A stretch of DNA of 64,000 nt from GCA-002050365 sp964237235. Its GTDB lineage: Bacteria > Acidobacteriota > Blastocatellia > Pyrinomonadales > Pyrinomonadaceae. Positions 26,802 through 36,332 of this stretch are shown here, in pieces. Each line of letters opens with the position of its first letter. The first letter of the stretch is position 1. The position numbers and the translations under genes were made by a program. The notes under the pieces are model-generated. The model saw only the letters and a program-made list of their open reading frames with translations. It had not been told where the DNA came from and searched no databases. The stretch is from assembly GCA_964237235.1 (NCBI GenBank), contig CAXSGY010000020.1:33651-97650 (forward strand), given 5' to 3'.

Positions 26802-29027
26802 TTAAGCCAATTTTACTCCGTTTTTGTTAGCTGTATAGGTTTTGCCCTGATAGTTAATATTTTGCAATTCGGCGGCTGCGTCAAACTTGCCGAAATTCGG
26901 TTTCGCCGAGATTTCGCCGAATAATCCGGCGTTGACACCAAAGATCGAATCGACAATCGGTTCGAGATAATTACAGCCCGAAACGCACGCCCAATCGTTG
27001 ATATACGGCTGATCGGAAGTCGATTTGGCAGCACCGCCGTTTGATTCGGGCGGGTAAAAAGCTTCGGTATAATGCGCCTGCGCGAGCGGTCCCTGCATCG
27101 TCGTTTTCGCCAAGCCTTTGATCCAGTCGAGCGCGATGTCCGTTTCGCCCGCGACATACAAACCGCTGAGGGCGAGAGCCGACCAAGCCGTATATGAACC
27201 CGTCCATTGATGATCGGGGCGAATGCTGAACGTGACATCCAAATCCTTGGTCGAAAGCGCGCGCATCCACGTCGGCGTTTGCAATTCGCGCCGGAAAAAA
27301 GCGACCATTTCCTTTTTCTGTTTGGCGGGCATCAAATCGCCGATGTTCATTAAAGTCGTGCCGAAATCGTAGCAGTGATGGACTTCGTTGAAAGAGCCGT
27401 CGGGCAGTTTGCATTTCCAGATTCCTTCGCCCGGAACGTAGAGTTCCTGCACACGCCTGCCCAGTTCGTTGGCTTCTTTTCTGAAATCGTCCGCCTTATC
27501 TTTTTGCCCTTTGAATTCTAAAAGTTCAGCCGCGAAACGCAGATTATAAACATTCGCCGCGTTTAATCCGGCGACTTCGTGAACGTAGCTCGAAACGGCT
27601 TCGAGCAGATTATTAACGCCGCCGTAATCGGCTAAACCGTGTTTGTTGACATCGAGTTCGCGCCAGTGTTCGGCGTAAGAAATGAGCAGATCGAACACTT
27701 TTTTGCCGCCGATTTCCTTGTCGAGCCACTGTTTGTCGCCCGTCCAGCGCAAATATTCCTTCGCCATTCTGGACATCGCGTAATCGTTGACCGAATACCA
27801 CGGACCAACGCCCGCGCCGGTCAAAAATTCGGTGCCGAAATGCTGGTGAATATCGAGCGTCATCCACGTTTCGATCATTCGCCGCAAAATCTGCGGGTCG
27901 AGCATCGAAAGCAGCATCGCGCTCAAAGAGATGTCCCACAAAAACGTCGTCGTTTCCCAATATCGCGGCGCGAGCGTGACATACGTCGTGCCGTAAACCG
28001 AATGCGGCGTGGTGCGTTTGAAAAACAGCGCGCTCATGACCGCCGAATGATAAAGCCGCTTGACCGAATCGTCGTTTGTCACGAGCGTCGGCAGATAGCC
28101 CGAAAATCGCCCGTTGTCCGGCGTAAAAGCGGCTTTCAATTCAGCGTTCCATTCGTCGGTGGTAGAATTTGAAACTTTGTCGAAATTGTTGATAATCGCG
28201 TCGAAATCCTTCTGCGCGTCGTTCTCGCTTGCTCCTAAAGAATTAACGAAAACGATTGATTTCGATTCGTTCGGCGCGAGTTCGAGATTATAAATCAACC
28301 ACGACGGCAAAATCTCGTTCGGCGCGGGCGACGCGCCCTGCAAAACGAACGCCAGGCTGTTGACAGCTTGGCACATTACGGCACTGCGCGATTTATCGAT
28401 GGTGCGCGCATTGTCGTATTCGCCCGGCGAATACGCCGCGTTCCAAGGCGCGACGAGCTTTGACGCGCCGCCGTTGATCGCCAGTTTTATCTCAGTTTTG
28501 CGCCGCGCATTTGAAGTGTTTTTAACCGTCAATTTGACGGCGACCGACATCGTTTTGAACGGGACAATCGTCACGCTCGTCATTTCCAAATCTTTATAAC
28601 TTGTTCTGCGCTCAATGCGGTCAGGCTGCCAGACGAATTCAACCGGCGTTTTCGTCGCCGCGAAGTATTCGCCGTCAACAAACAGAATTCCCGTCAAAAG
28701 CTCACCGCCCGCGCCCAAAGGCGCGACGTTCATTTCGCCCTGCGCGAACGGCGGAAACGCGATGCTCCTGACCGCGACGATGTCCATCGCGGCTTGCGCG
28801 CAGCCCCATTGATTCGTCAGTCCGGGCAAGCCGTAAAGATCGCCGAATTTGTGCGTCATCACTATCGAACGCATCGAATCGACGGTTGGAATATCGGGCA
28901 AAGGCGCGCTTTTTTGAGCGATTTCGGGAATCGAATTTTCCCCGCCGAAAACATCATTTTTGAGCAACGCGCCGGCGGCAATTCCGGCAATCGTGGTTTT
29001 GAAAAAATCTCTGCGTTTGATAGTCAT
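26802..29027 (-). CDS. Tat-exported six-hairpin glycosidase-like protein
   Basis: A 741-residue protein with a twin-arginine signal (KRRDFFKTTIAGIAAGALL). The N-terminal 300 residues look like an all-beta domain; residues about 320-690 are rich in aromatic and acidic helix motifs (RYWETTTFLWDIS, GTEFLTGAGVGPWYS, DYGGVNNLLEAVSSY, HQWTGSYTAWSALA) typical of an (alpha/alpha)6-barrel glycosidase such as those of GH63, GH78 or related families. The family cannot be fixed by eye. Tat export suggests folding, perhaps with a metal, before periplasmic delivery. It lies between the GH38 gene and the dehydratase, so it most likely releases the sugar used by this locus. Confidence 0.75.
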   Translation of the reverse strand: MTIKRRDFFKTTIAGIAAGALLKNDVFGGENSIPEIAQKSAPLPDIPTVDSMRSIVMTHKFGDLYGLPGLTNQWGCAQAAMDIVAVRSIAFPPFAQGEMNVAPLGAGGELLTGILFVDGEYFAATKTPVEFVWQPDRIERRTSYKDLEMTSVTIVPFKTMSVAVKLTVKNTSNARRKTEIKLAINGGASKLVAPWNAAYSPGEYDNARTIDKSRSAVMCQAVNSLAFVLQGASPAPNEILPSWLIYNLELAPNESKSIVFVNSLGASENDAQKDFDAIINNFDKVSNSTTDEWNAELKAAFTPDNGRFSGYLPTLVTNDDSVKRLYHSAVMSALFFKRTTPHSVYGTTYVTLAPRYWETTTFLWDISLSAMLLSMLDPQILRRMIETWMTLDIHQHFGTEFLTGAGVGPWYSVNDYAMSRMAKEYLRWTGDKQWLDKEIGGKKVFDLLISYAEHWRELDVNKHGLADYGGVNNLLEAVSSYVHEVAGLNAANVYNLRFAAELLEFKGQKDKADDFRKEANELGRRVQELYVPGEGIWKCKLPDGSFNEVHHCYDFGTTLMNIGDLMPAKQKKEMVAFFRRELQTPTWMRALSTKDLDVTFSIRPDHQWTGSYTAWSALALSGLYVAGETDIALDWIKGLAKTTMQGPLAQAHYTEAFYPPESNGGAAKSTSDQPYINDWACVSGCNYLEPIVDSIFGVNAGLFGEISAKPNFGKFDAAAELQNINYQGKTYTANKNGVKLA

Positions 29028-29044
29028 AATTCACACTTGATTTA

Positions 29045-29223
29045 AGAAATTTTTAACACAGATGCACACAGATAAATGCGGACAAATCGATGATGATTTA
29101 AGAAATTTAACTCTAAAACAGATGCAACTAAACTTATTAAAGGTGGTTAATAATTTCTTATCTCTTTTCTGATCTATCTTCTTATCTGTGTTTATCCGTG
29201 TGCATCTGTGGTTAAAAATTCTT
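29045..29223. repeat. intergenic inverted-repeat element
   Basis: Arms at about 29045-29078 and 29190-29223 are near-perfect complements (core TTTAACACAGATGCACAC on the left, GTGTGCATCTGTGGTTAAA on the right). The element fills the gap between two operon genes and resembles the short palindromic intergenic repeats common in environmental genomes. A second element of related style lies at 46711-46819. Confidence 0.65.
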
Positions 29224-29229
29224 CCGTTT

Positions 29230-32079
29230 TCATTCAATCTCAATTTTCACCGTCACCGTTTCAAAAGGTTTCAGACTGACCCTCAGCGGCGAAATATTCG
29301 TTAGATTCTGCGTAACCTTATCTTCTGTTAAATTAACGAGCGCGGCGGATTTTATTTTAACGGGCAGATTGATATTCGCCGTCGTCGCCTTGCCCGCGAA
29401 TTCCTGAAGGCGAATGACGAAAATTTTATTCGTCTGCGGATCGAGCGGCGCGGCGCTCACTTCGCCGTGAATCGTCGTATCGGACAGCGGTTTGACGGCG
29501 ACGATTTGAACGTTCGGCTGATTGGTCGAGAAAAATCCGTCACTGAGCGAACTTGGCAGTGCGTCGATATATTCGCTGACGAGCGGCAGATTAATATTTT
29601 CGCCGATTTGCCAGGCTTTGACATCGTCAAATTTTCCGCCCCCGGCAATCGCGTAATCGAAAACGTATCTGCCCGAAAGTCCCGGCTCGACCGACGGCAT
29701 ATTAATCACGCCTAAATCGTGCGTATCGGCTTGATTAGAGCGGCGGACGGCGCGTGAATAAATCGTCGCTTCGGGCAGCGGGAATTTTCCCGTAAACATC
29801 GCCGGCAAATTTTTCGGCGCGTCTTTCGCGGTGATTTTCGTCGCCACATAGCCCGGATAAACCCAATGAAATGCTTGCCGGTGCGCCAGTATCGCCGACG
29901 AATTTCCGTCGGTAAATCCAATCGAATGCTGTGTCGTCACGCCGTCGCGCCTCGCATCAGGCAAATAATCATCCGGCAGAGTATCGAACCATTTCTGACC
30001 GCCGCGTTTGAATTTCAGATTTTGGCTGGAAACATTAAACGGAAACGCGAAATAATACGAATCGTTCCAGTTATTGTTGCCGCCGACGAACGGCATTTTG
30101 TCCGGGTCGAGTTCGTTGTGCAGTTCAACGCGGTCGAGATCGTCGTAAATCGTCAGCGTCGTCAGTGGATAGATCGAACGCGGGCGGCGGACAATAATTT
30201 GCGTCATTTGTTCGCCTTTCTTGACCGAAATTTCCGGCGCGAGCGGGTAAATTATTTTTGAAGCGTCCTGACCTTCGACGCGCAGCAAATCGTTAAACGG
30301 CAATTCGCCTTTATCGTTGACAATTTCGCGTTTTTGCCGCACGTCGTAAATGCTCTGCACATTGCCGTCGGCGCGGAATTTGATTTGAACTCGGTCGTTT
30401 TTAATTTCGGTTTTGCCCGCGTCTTCTTTCAAAGTCGAAACCGCGCCGCCGCTTGCCGTCGTGATTTCGTAAGTTTTGTAACCCATTGACGGCACATTAT
30501 TTGCCACGAAAACCGCATCGCCGTTGTCGTCCACGTCGAATTTAATTTTCTGATTCGCCGCCAAATCTTTAACGTCTGTAATTCGCGTATTTTCCTGCGG
30601 TGATTTTAATACGACAACATCGCTTCTGTTCCACGATAAACCGTTGTAAACAATCGTGTTCCAAATGTTAGCGGATTTGAGCGGAACGCTTGCGTCATAG
30701 CGCGAGCTTTGCGCCAAAACGCTCAAACCCTGATTCGTCAAAAAATCGGTTTCGGTTCGCGCCTTCGACATATATTCGACATACTGGCGGTTTTGTTCTT
30801 CGAGCGGCTGGCGGTCGTTGAGCTGCACCCAGCCGTTATTGCCCGCGCCGCTGTGTTCGTCGTAGGTCAGCATCAAATCGTAAACGGATGCGAAATCGCC
30901 GACCGGAAAAGGGATTTTTCTGGTCATCGAAATCGCGCTCCACAAACTTTCGGCGGCGGGCGCGGAATCGTGCGCTTGGCGGGCGAGCGCGGAAATGCGC
31001 GGCGACTGCGTTTTCGATTCACTCCATAAACCCGACCATTCACCGCTGTAGGTCGGAATATCACGGGCGTATTTCGCTTCGATATATTTCAAAAACTCGG
31101 GCGCGGTAGCGATTTTCAGTTGAATTTCGTTGTGCTTCGCATTCCACATAACGACCGCTTTTTCGAGATTTATCACGTTCGTCGGCTCGACAAAATCGTG
31201 CGCGAAATACGCCATCACCGCGTCGTATTTGTAGCCCGCTTTGTTATAGCGATTTAAAAGTTCGGTGATGCCGATTTCCATAATCTGCAAATCAGTTTTT
31301 TTGCCCGCGAGTTCCGGACTAAACATCTCGAACGGCGTTTTGTTCGTGTATGGATCGAGCGAATACGGATCGAGATAAAAATCCGTCATGCCTTCCGTGT
31401 AGCCGCCGCGTTTGCTCTGCGAAATCCACGTCAAAACCCGGCTTCCGTCGGGCGACTGCCAGTAAAAAGGAACTTTGCCCGGCGCGAGACTCGTCGCATC
31501 GCCGATAAAAAGATTCGCGCCGACGGTCAGATATTTCGTCCCGCTGCCCGCCAAAACCGACGGTATCGAACTCGGATGACCGGGAACGTCGTCCATCAAA
31601 GCGACTTCCGAAGTAATGCCGTAACTGCGGTGCAGAATTTCGTAATCGTAGCAAAGCCGGTTTAATTCTTCCGCGCCCATAAAATCCGTGTGCAGACTGC
31701 CCCACGATGTCGAAAGCGCGATTTGACCGCTTTTGATTAATTTGACCAGACGCTGAATTTTTTCGTTATCTTTCGGCAGCACGGAAGTCGGTTTCTTCTG
31801 CCTTTTGAGCCACTCGTTGACTTGCCAGACGCTTTCAATCGTCCACCGAAACTGCGGATCGGATTCGGCGACGCGAATCACTTCGTCGATATGCCTGGCT
31901 GCCCGTTCACGAATTCGATCGGGCGGCTCGACAAACCCAAAATCGTAATGCGAAGTCGGCGTAATATAAACAATTTTGATCGAACTCGGCGGAAGTTTAC
32001 CCTGCGCGATAACACCGAGCGAAAAAATAAAAATCGCCAGCAGTATGTTTGTTAATTCTTTGATACTTTCGCTTTTCAT
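29230..32079 (-). CDS. exported GH38-type (alpha-mannosidase-like) glycosidase
   Basis: A 949-residue protein. The ATG at 32079 begins a normal signal peptide (ILLAIFIFSLGVIAQ); the frame is open to 32124. The N-terminal catalytic domain has the modified metal motif TPTSHYDFGF (usual GH38: HSHxDxGW) and DDVPGHPSSIPSVL, followed by a helical domain (HSGAGNNGW) and a long C-terminal beta-sandwich region with NNNWNDSYYFAFPF. This is the plan of family 38 alpha-mannosidases and their divergent relatives. Replacement of the usual Trp/Arg near the first His suggests a different glycoside. It is encoded between the TonB receptor and the second glycosidase. Confidence 0.82.
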   Translation of the reverse strand: MKSESIKELTNILLAIFIFSLGVIAQGKLPPSSIKIVYITPTSHYDFGFVEPPDRIRERAARHIDEVIRVAESDPQFRWTIESVWQVNEWLKRQKKPTSVLPKDNEKIQRLVKLIKSGQIALSTSWGSLHTDFMGAEELNRLCYDYEILHRSYGITSEVALMDDVPGHPSSIPSVLAGSGTKYLTVGANLFIGDATSLAPGKVPFYWQSPDGSRVLTWISQSKRGGYTEGMTDFYLDPYSLDPYTNKTPFEMFSPELAGKKTDLQIMEIGITELLNRYNKAGYKYDAVMAYFAHDFVEPTNVINLEKAVVMWNAKHNEIQLKIATAPEFLKYIEAKYARDIPTYSGEWSGLWSESKTQSPRISALARQAHDSAPAAESLWSAISMTRKIPFPVGDFASVYDLMLTYDEHSGAGNNGWVQLNDRQPLEEQNRQYVEYMSKARTETDFLTNQGLSVLAQSSRYDASVPLKSANIWNTIVYNGLSWNRSDVVVLKSPQENTRITDVKDLAANQKIKFDVDDNGDAVFVANNVPSMGYKTYEITTASGGAVSTLKEDAGKTEIKNDRVQIKFRADGNVQSIYDVRQKREIVNDKGELPFNDLLRVEGQDASKIIYPLAPEISVKKGEQMTQIIVRRPRSIYPLTTLTIYDDLDRVELHNELDPDKMPFVGGNNNWNDSYYFAFPFNVSSQNLKFKRGGQKWFDTLPDDYLPDARRDGVTTQHSIGFTDGNSSAILAHRQAFHWVYPGYVATKITAKDAPKNLPAMFTGKFPLPEATIYSRAVRRSNQADTHDLGVINMPSVEPGLSGRYVFDYAIAGGGKFDDVKAWQIGENINLPLVSEYIDALPSSLSDGFFSTNQPNVQIVAVKPLSDTTIHGEVSAAPLDPQTNKIFVIRLQEFAGKATTANINLPVKIKSAALVNLTEDKVTQNLTNISPLRVSLKPFETVTVKIEIE

Positions 32080-32104
32080 TTTTTCTGATCTGTGTTTTTT
32101 TAAC

Positions 32105-32178
32105 TGATTGTTTGTAACAATCAAAATTATGAGTTTCGCTCACCGATCCGTTGCTATAATTTCGGCAAACGAAACTCA
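32105..32178. promoter_or_regulatory. two hairpins in the TonB receptor/GH38 junction
   Basis: TGATTGTT-TGT-AACAATCA at 32105-32123 and TGAGTTTCG/CGAAACTCA (arms 32130-32138 and 32170-32178) fill the 120-base gap. Neither has a T-run on the minus strand; they may set mRNA processing or partial termination within the operon. Confidence 0.45.
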
Positions 32179-32199
32179 CCCGTTCAGCGCGATCAATGT

Positions 32200-35100
32200 T
32201 TAGAAGATAAATCGCGCTGAAAGCTGAATCTGACGCGGACCGCCGAATCCGAGCAAGCCGCCTAATTGATTGCCGACGGTCGAAGAACTTGTTCCAAAAG
32301 CGTCGCATTGTCCGACCGAACCGGAGCAGACCAAACCGCCCGAAGGATCGGCGAAATTGGCGAAATTAAACAGGTTGAAAACTTCAAGGCGCAACTGAAG
32401 CGTCGTTTTTTCCGTCAATTGCGTATTTTTAAAGAGCGAAGCATCAACCTGCGAAAATTTCGGTCCGCGCAGGATATTGCGACCGGCATTGCCGAAACTG
32501 CCCGCCGGTACGACTTGAAACGCGGCAGCGTTAAATTGACAGGTCGGAACGGAATAATTCGAACAATACGGGTCAACTCCGGCGACGCGGTTCGGACGAT
32601 TGGAAAAGCCGCCGAAAATTCCGCCCGTTTGAGTCACCGTAACCGGCAAACCGCTGCGCGTTTGAAAGATCGTGTTAAGCTGCCAGCCTTCGGTAAGCCG
32701 GCGCGGAGCGTTTTCAAAGAATTTTCTAAACGGAATATCATATCCGGCATCGAGCGTGAAATTGTGGCGAACGTCCTGATCCGAACTGGCGCGTTCGGCT
32801 CTGGTATTATTTTCATCCTGATAATCTTTGAAAAATCCGACGACATCATCAATCGCGTGCGACCACGTGTAATTGGCGTTAAAGCGGAAACCCCGTGTCA
32901 GATTGCGTTTGAAGTTGACCTGCATCGAGTTGTAATTCGATTGCGGATAACCGCCGACGATGTAAATATCACCGTAGGCTTCGGTCAGCGGACGCGCGCC
33001 CGTGACGGCGTTGGCGCGGTTGACATTGCGCGGCGAAACCACGCCGTCGGTCAAAATATGCGTGACGTGATTGCCGACGTAACCGACGGTCAACGTCCCC
33101 AAACCGATATTCTGCTGAATGTTCAGCGAATATTGCTGCGCCATCGCGGTTTTGAGATTTTTTTCGATAACATACGCATTTGCCTGCCCGCAGGCGAAAA
33201 CGCGCGGATCAACCGGGTATTGGAAGGTCGGCGGCGGATTGGCGCAAAAGAAATAATCGAACAGATCGGTTGACACCTGCGGAAAAGAATTTGCCTGCGG
33301 CGAACCGAAACTGGCGGGCAGTTCGCGATTGTAAAAAATCCCGTAACCGCCGCGGATAACTGTTTTTTGAGTGCCGAAAACGTCAAACGCAAAGCCGACG
33401 CGCGGACCGAAATTATTTTTATCGGCGTTGTAAAGTTTCTGTCCGGGCGCGGTATATTTCAGCGTCGCCAGATCAAAATTCTGAAGCAGTCCGTTTTTCT
33501 CGCGGGCAACCGAGCTGACTTCGTAACGCAAACCGAGATTCAACGAAAGACGCGGAATAATTTTCCAGTCGTCGTTGGCGAAAAACGAATAGTTTTCGTT
33601 GGCGTAGTTAAGTTCGGGATTGCCGCCGCGTGCGATCACAAACGGCGCGTTCGTGCGTAAATCGCTGGTTGAAAAGAAGGTCAGCGTATCCTGCGTGATT
33701 GATTCAGCCGCACGGCGATTGAATCGCAGATCAAATCCGAATTTCATCGAATGATTGCCGCGCACCACGCTCAAAGTATCGAGAAATTGATAAACTTTGC
33801 CGGTTCTGATCTGCTCGAACTGCGCCGGACCGATTGGATTAATTCTAAAATCAACAAAACTCAAATCGAATCGCGGTATGCTCGTATCGCCTGCGCCGAC
33901 ATTGGTAAAATTACGATTGATGCCAAAGCCGAACTCGTTGGTCGTCGCGCCGCCGAAAAAGTAATTATGCGAAACTTTGAAAAGCTGTGTGCGAAGTTTG
34001 CCGTCGGCGATTTGAGTTGTTCCCACGCCGTACGGAACCTTCGTGTCCGAATCATTGAGGTTGTAGCGGACCGCAAATTGACTTTTTTCCGATTGCAGCC
34101 AGTCAATTTTGACCGAGCCGGTATTTTCACGCAAATCGCCGATACGCTGCCCGATGTAACGACCGAGATCGGCGTTAAAGGCTTGGTTAGGCAACGGAAG
34201 ATTGGCGAGAACCGGACGAATCGCCGCGACTGCCGAATTGCGAAAGGCGAGCGTCGGCACTAAAACATTGAAAGTTTGTCCGCGTGTCTGGCGAACGCCT
34301 TCGTAGTTCGTAAAGAAAAACACTTTGTCCCGCTTGATCGGACCGCTCACGCTGCCGCCGAACTGGTTCAAACGGATGCGCTGTTTGCCCGCCAGACGGT
34401 CGCTTGAATCCAATCCTTCATTGCGGAAAAATTCAAACGCGCTGCCGTGAAAATCGTTCGTTCCCGATTTCGTGATCGGATTGATGACCGCGCCGAGTGC
34501 CTGCCCATACTGCGCCGAATAATTTTGTTCGAGAACCTGCACTTCCTGCACGCTGTCAATCGAAATGCGGTTAACCCTGGATTCGATGCGACCGAGAACG
34601 TTCGAAGTGCCGTTGACATCAACGCGGCTCGCGTCAATCCCGTCAACCAGCACGCTCGTCCCGCCGAAAGTCGAGGGAATGCCGTTGATCGTCGTTTGAA
34701 ACTGATTCGTCGTTTGCACCGAACCCGGAACGGTTGCCAAGAGCTGCGTAAAATCGCGCCCGTTGATCGGACTGTCGGCAACCCGCGCCGCGCCGATATT
34801 GTCGCCGACGGTTGAGGTTTCCGTATCGGTCGGCGTTTGGTTCGCCACTTCGACCACCGCGCTGACTCCGCCGACGTTCATTTTCACGTCCACGCGCAAA
34901 CGGTCGCCGACCGCCAAACGAGCATTGCTGACGGTTGACTCCTGAAATCCGCTCGCCGTCGCCGTAATTTTGTAAACGCCGGTCGAAAGCGACGGAACTT
35001 CATAAAACCCGTCATCATTGGTCTGCGCCGAACGCGTGTCATTCGTGCCGATGTTCGTCACGGTAACGGTCGCATTCGGAACCGACGCGCCGTTGGCATC

Positions 35101-35220
35101 CTGAATTTGTCCGGTGATCGTTCCCGTATTCGACTGCGCGAAAACGGCGAACGAGAAACATAAAATTGCCGTCAAAAACGCGCCTGCTTGTTTAATTTTG
35201 CTTAGTATTTCAAATTTCAT
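32200..35220 (-). CDS. TonB-dependent receptor, Oar-like
   Basis: A 1006-residue outer-membrane receptor. Signal peptide ends near VFAQ (residue 29), followed by a carboxypeptidase-regulatory-like domain (GTITGQIQDANGASVPNA, about 32-115), a plug domain (about 130-235, with DSPINGRDFTQLL and VLVDGIDASR) and a 22-strand barrel ending in LSARFIF with terminal Phe. GGAGG precedes the ATG. No TonB box is obvious. It should import an oligosaccharide across the outer membrane using TonB energy for the enzymes of this operon. Confidence 0.93.
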   Translation of the reverse strand: MKFEILSKIKQAGAFLTAILCFSFAVFAQSNTGTITGQIQDANGASVPNATVTVTNIGTNDTRSAQTNDDGFYEVPSLSTGVYKITATASGFQESTVSNARLAVGDRLRVDVKMNVGGVSAVVEVANQTPTDTETSTVGDNIGAARVADSPINGRDFTQLLATVPGSVQTTNQFQTTINGIPSTFGGTSVLVDGIDASRVDVNGTSNVLGRIESRVNRISIDSVQEVQVLEQNYSAQYGQALGAVINPITKSGTNDFHGSAFEFFRNEGLDSSDRLAGKQRIRLNQFGGSVSGPIKRDKVFFFTNYEGVRQTRGQTFNVLVPTLAFRNSAVAAIRPVLANLPLPNQAFNADLGRYIGQRIGDLRENTGSVKIDWLQSEKSQFAVRYNLNDSDTKVPYGVGTTQIADGKLRTQLFKVSHNYFFGGATTNEFGFGINRNFTNVGAGDTSIPRFDLSFVDFRINPIGPAQFEQIRTGKVYQFLDTLSVVRGNHSMKFGFDLRFNRRAAESITQDTLTFFSTSDLRTNAPFVIARGGNPELNYANENYSFFANDDWKIIPRLSLNLGLRYEVSSVAREKNGLLQNFDLATLKYTAPGQKLYNADKNNFGPRVGFAFDVFGTQKTVIRGGYGIFYNRELPASFGSPQANSFPQVSTDLFDYFFCANPPPTFQYPVDPRVFACGQANAYVIEKNLKTAMAQQYSLNIQQNIGLGTLTVGYVGNHVTHILTDGVVSPRNVNRANAVTGARPLTEAYGDIYIVGGYPQSNYNSMQVNFKRNLTRGFRFNANYTWSHAIDDVVGFFKDYQDENNTRAERASSDQDVRHNFTLDAGYDIPFRKFFENAPRRLTEGWQLNTIFQTRSGLPVTVTQTGGIFGGFSNRPNRVAGVDPYCSNYSVPTCQFNAAAFQVVPAGSFGNAGRNILRGPKFSQVDASLFKNTQLTEKTTLQLRLEVFNLFNFANFADPSGGLVCSGSVGQCDAFGTSSSTVGNQLGGLLGFGGPRQIQLSARFIF

Positions 35221-35246
35221 TTTCAGCCTCCAAGATTTTTCAACTT

Positions 35247-36290
35247 TTATATTTTTGTGCAGTCGCCTTTTGCTGGGATGGCGGCAATCGCTTCAAAATC
35301 AGGTGTCCAGACACCGTCTTTTTTCGGGTAATATTTTTCAAGAATTTCCGCCGTCATCGGGACGGTCGGAATAACATCGCGCAGCGGAACCGGCTGCCCG
35401 TCGTATAGTTTAATCACGCCGTCAAGACAGCGCAGACCGACGTATTCGGGAAACATCGCCTGACTGACTTTTAACGCTTCTTTTTTCATCATCCAATCTT
35501 TTTCGTGTTCGCCCGACAGACCGAATCCGGCAATCGTCACCGTTTCTGCGTCAAAACCGGCATCGAGATAACCCTGATATGCGCCCTGCGCGGTTTCGTC
35601 GTCCATCGCAAAAATCACGTCTATGTCGCCGGTTTTTTCGAGAGTTTCGCAGGCGATGCGCCGCGCAATCGGCGGTGTCGCTTCACCGTTGATCGAAGCC
35701 GCGACAATCGCGTCCGGCTGGACGCTTCGCACGCCTTCGATAAAACCTTCGCTTCTCAATAAACACGGACGCAAAGTCGGCAGTCCGACATCCAAAATTC
35801 GGAGCGGCAAATTGTCGGAATTTTTGATGTTTGCGCCGACCCAAACGCCGAGATCGTAACCGGCATCATAATCGCAAATCGCAACCAGCGTCCGCATTCC
35901 GGCGACCGGATTGGCTTCGACCAGAACGGGTTTGCCCGCCGCTTCCGCCGTCTTTAAAATCGCTTCCAAACCTTCCGTCGCGGCAGGCGTTAAAATGATC
36001 GCGTCAACTTCTTCGAGCATTTCACGCGCTTGAGCGATTTGATTTTCGACGCTCAAATCGGCATCAATGACGACGATTTCCGCGCCGTATTGCTGCCCGC
36101 GCCGTTTTAAGATTTCGATAATGATTTGATACCAGATATGAAAACTGTAATTGGTCAAATAACCGATTTTCTTCGGCGTTTTCAACGCCACAACCAGCGG
36201 CACGGCGGCAATCGCCGCGTCTAATTGCGGCGGCGGATTATAATTTGTCACTAACGATTGATTTTGTTCGGCGGTTGATGTCTGACTCAT
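35247..36290 (-). CDS. cytosolic sugar-binding-fold protein (Peripla_BP_4 type)
   Basis: A 347-residue protein with the periplasmic-binding-protein type I fold of ribose/xylose-binding proteins: KKIGYLTNYSFHIWYQII, ILTPAATEGLEAIL, DVIFAMDDETAQGAYQG and VTIAGFGLSGEH. Unlike transport receptors it has no signal peptide or lipobox (it opens MSQTSTAEQNQSLV...), and no ABC permease or ATPase gene is nearby; it also lacks a LacI helix-turn-helix. GAGGAA precedes the start. It may sense or buffer the sugar in the cytoplasm. It lies between the TonB receptor and an SDR, with gaps of 26 and 42 bases. Confidence 0.85.
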   Translation of the reverse strand: MSQTSTAEQNQSLVTNYNPPPQLDAAIAAVPLVVALKTPKKIGYLTNYSFHIWYQIIIEILKRRGQQYGAEIVVIDADLSVENQIAQAREMLEEVDAIILTPAATEGLEAILKTAEAAGKPVLVEANPVAGMRTLVAICDYDAGYDLGVWVGANIKNSDNLPLRILDVGLPTLRPCLLRSEGFIEGVRSVQPDAIVAASINGEATPPIARRIACETLEKTGDIDVIFAMDDETAQGAYQGYLDAGFDAETVTIAGFGLSGEHEKDWMMKKEALKVSQAMFPEYVGLRCLDGVIKLYDGQPVPLRDVIPTVPMTAEILEKYYPKKDGVWTPDFEAIAAIPAKGDCTKI

Positions 36291-36332
36291 AATTCCTCAC
36301 AAGTTAAAAACTTAAAAATTCGTAATTCGTAA

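Noticed and set aside
32266..33273. 335-codon plus-strand frame
   Set aside because: Antisense to the barrel part of the TonB receptor; Arg-rich shadow text with no recognisable domain.
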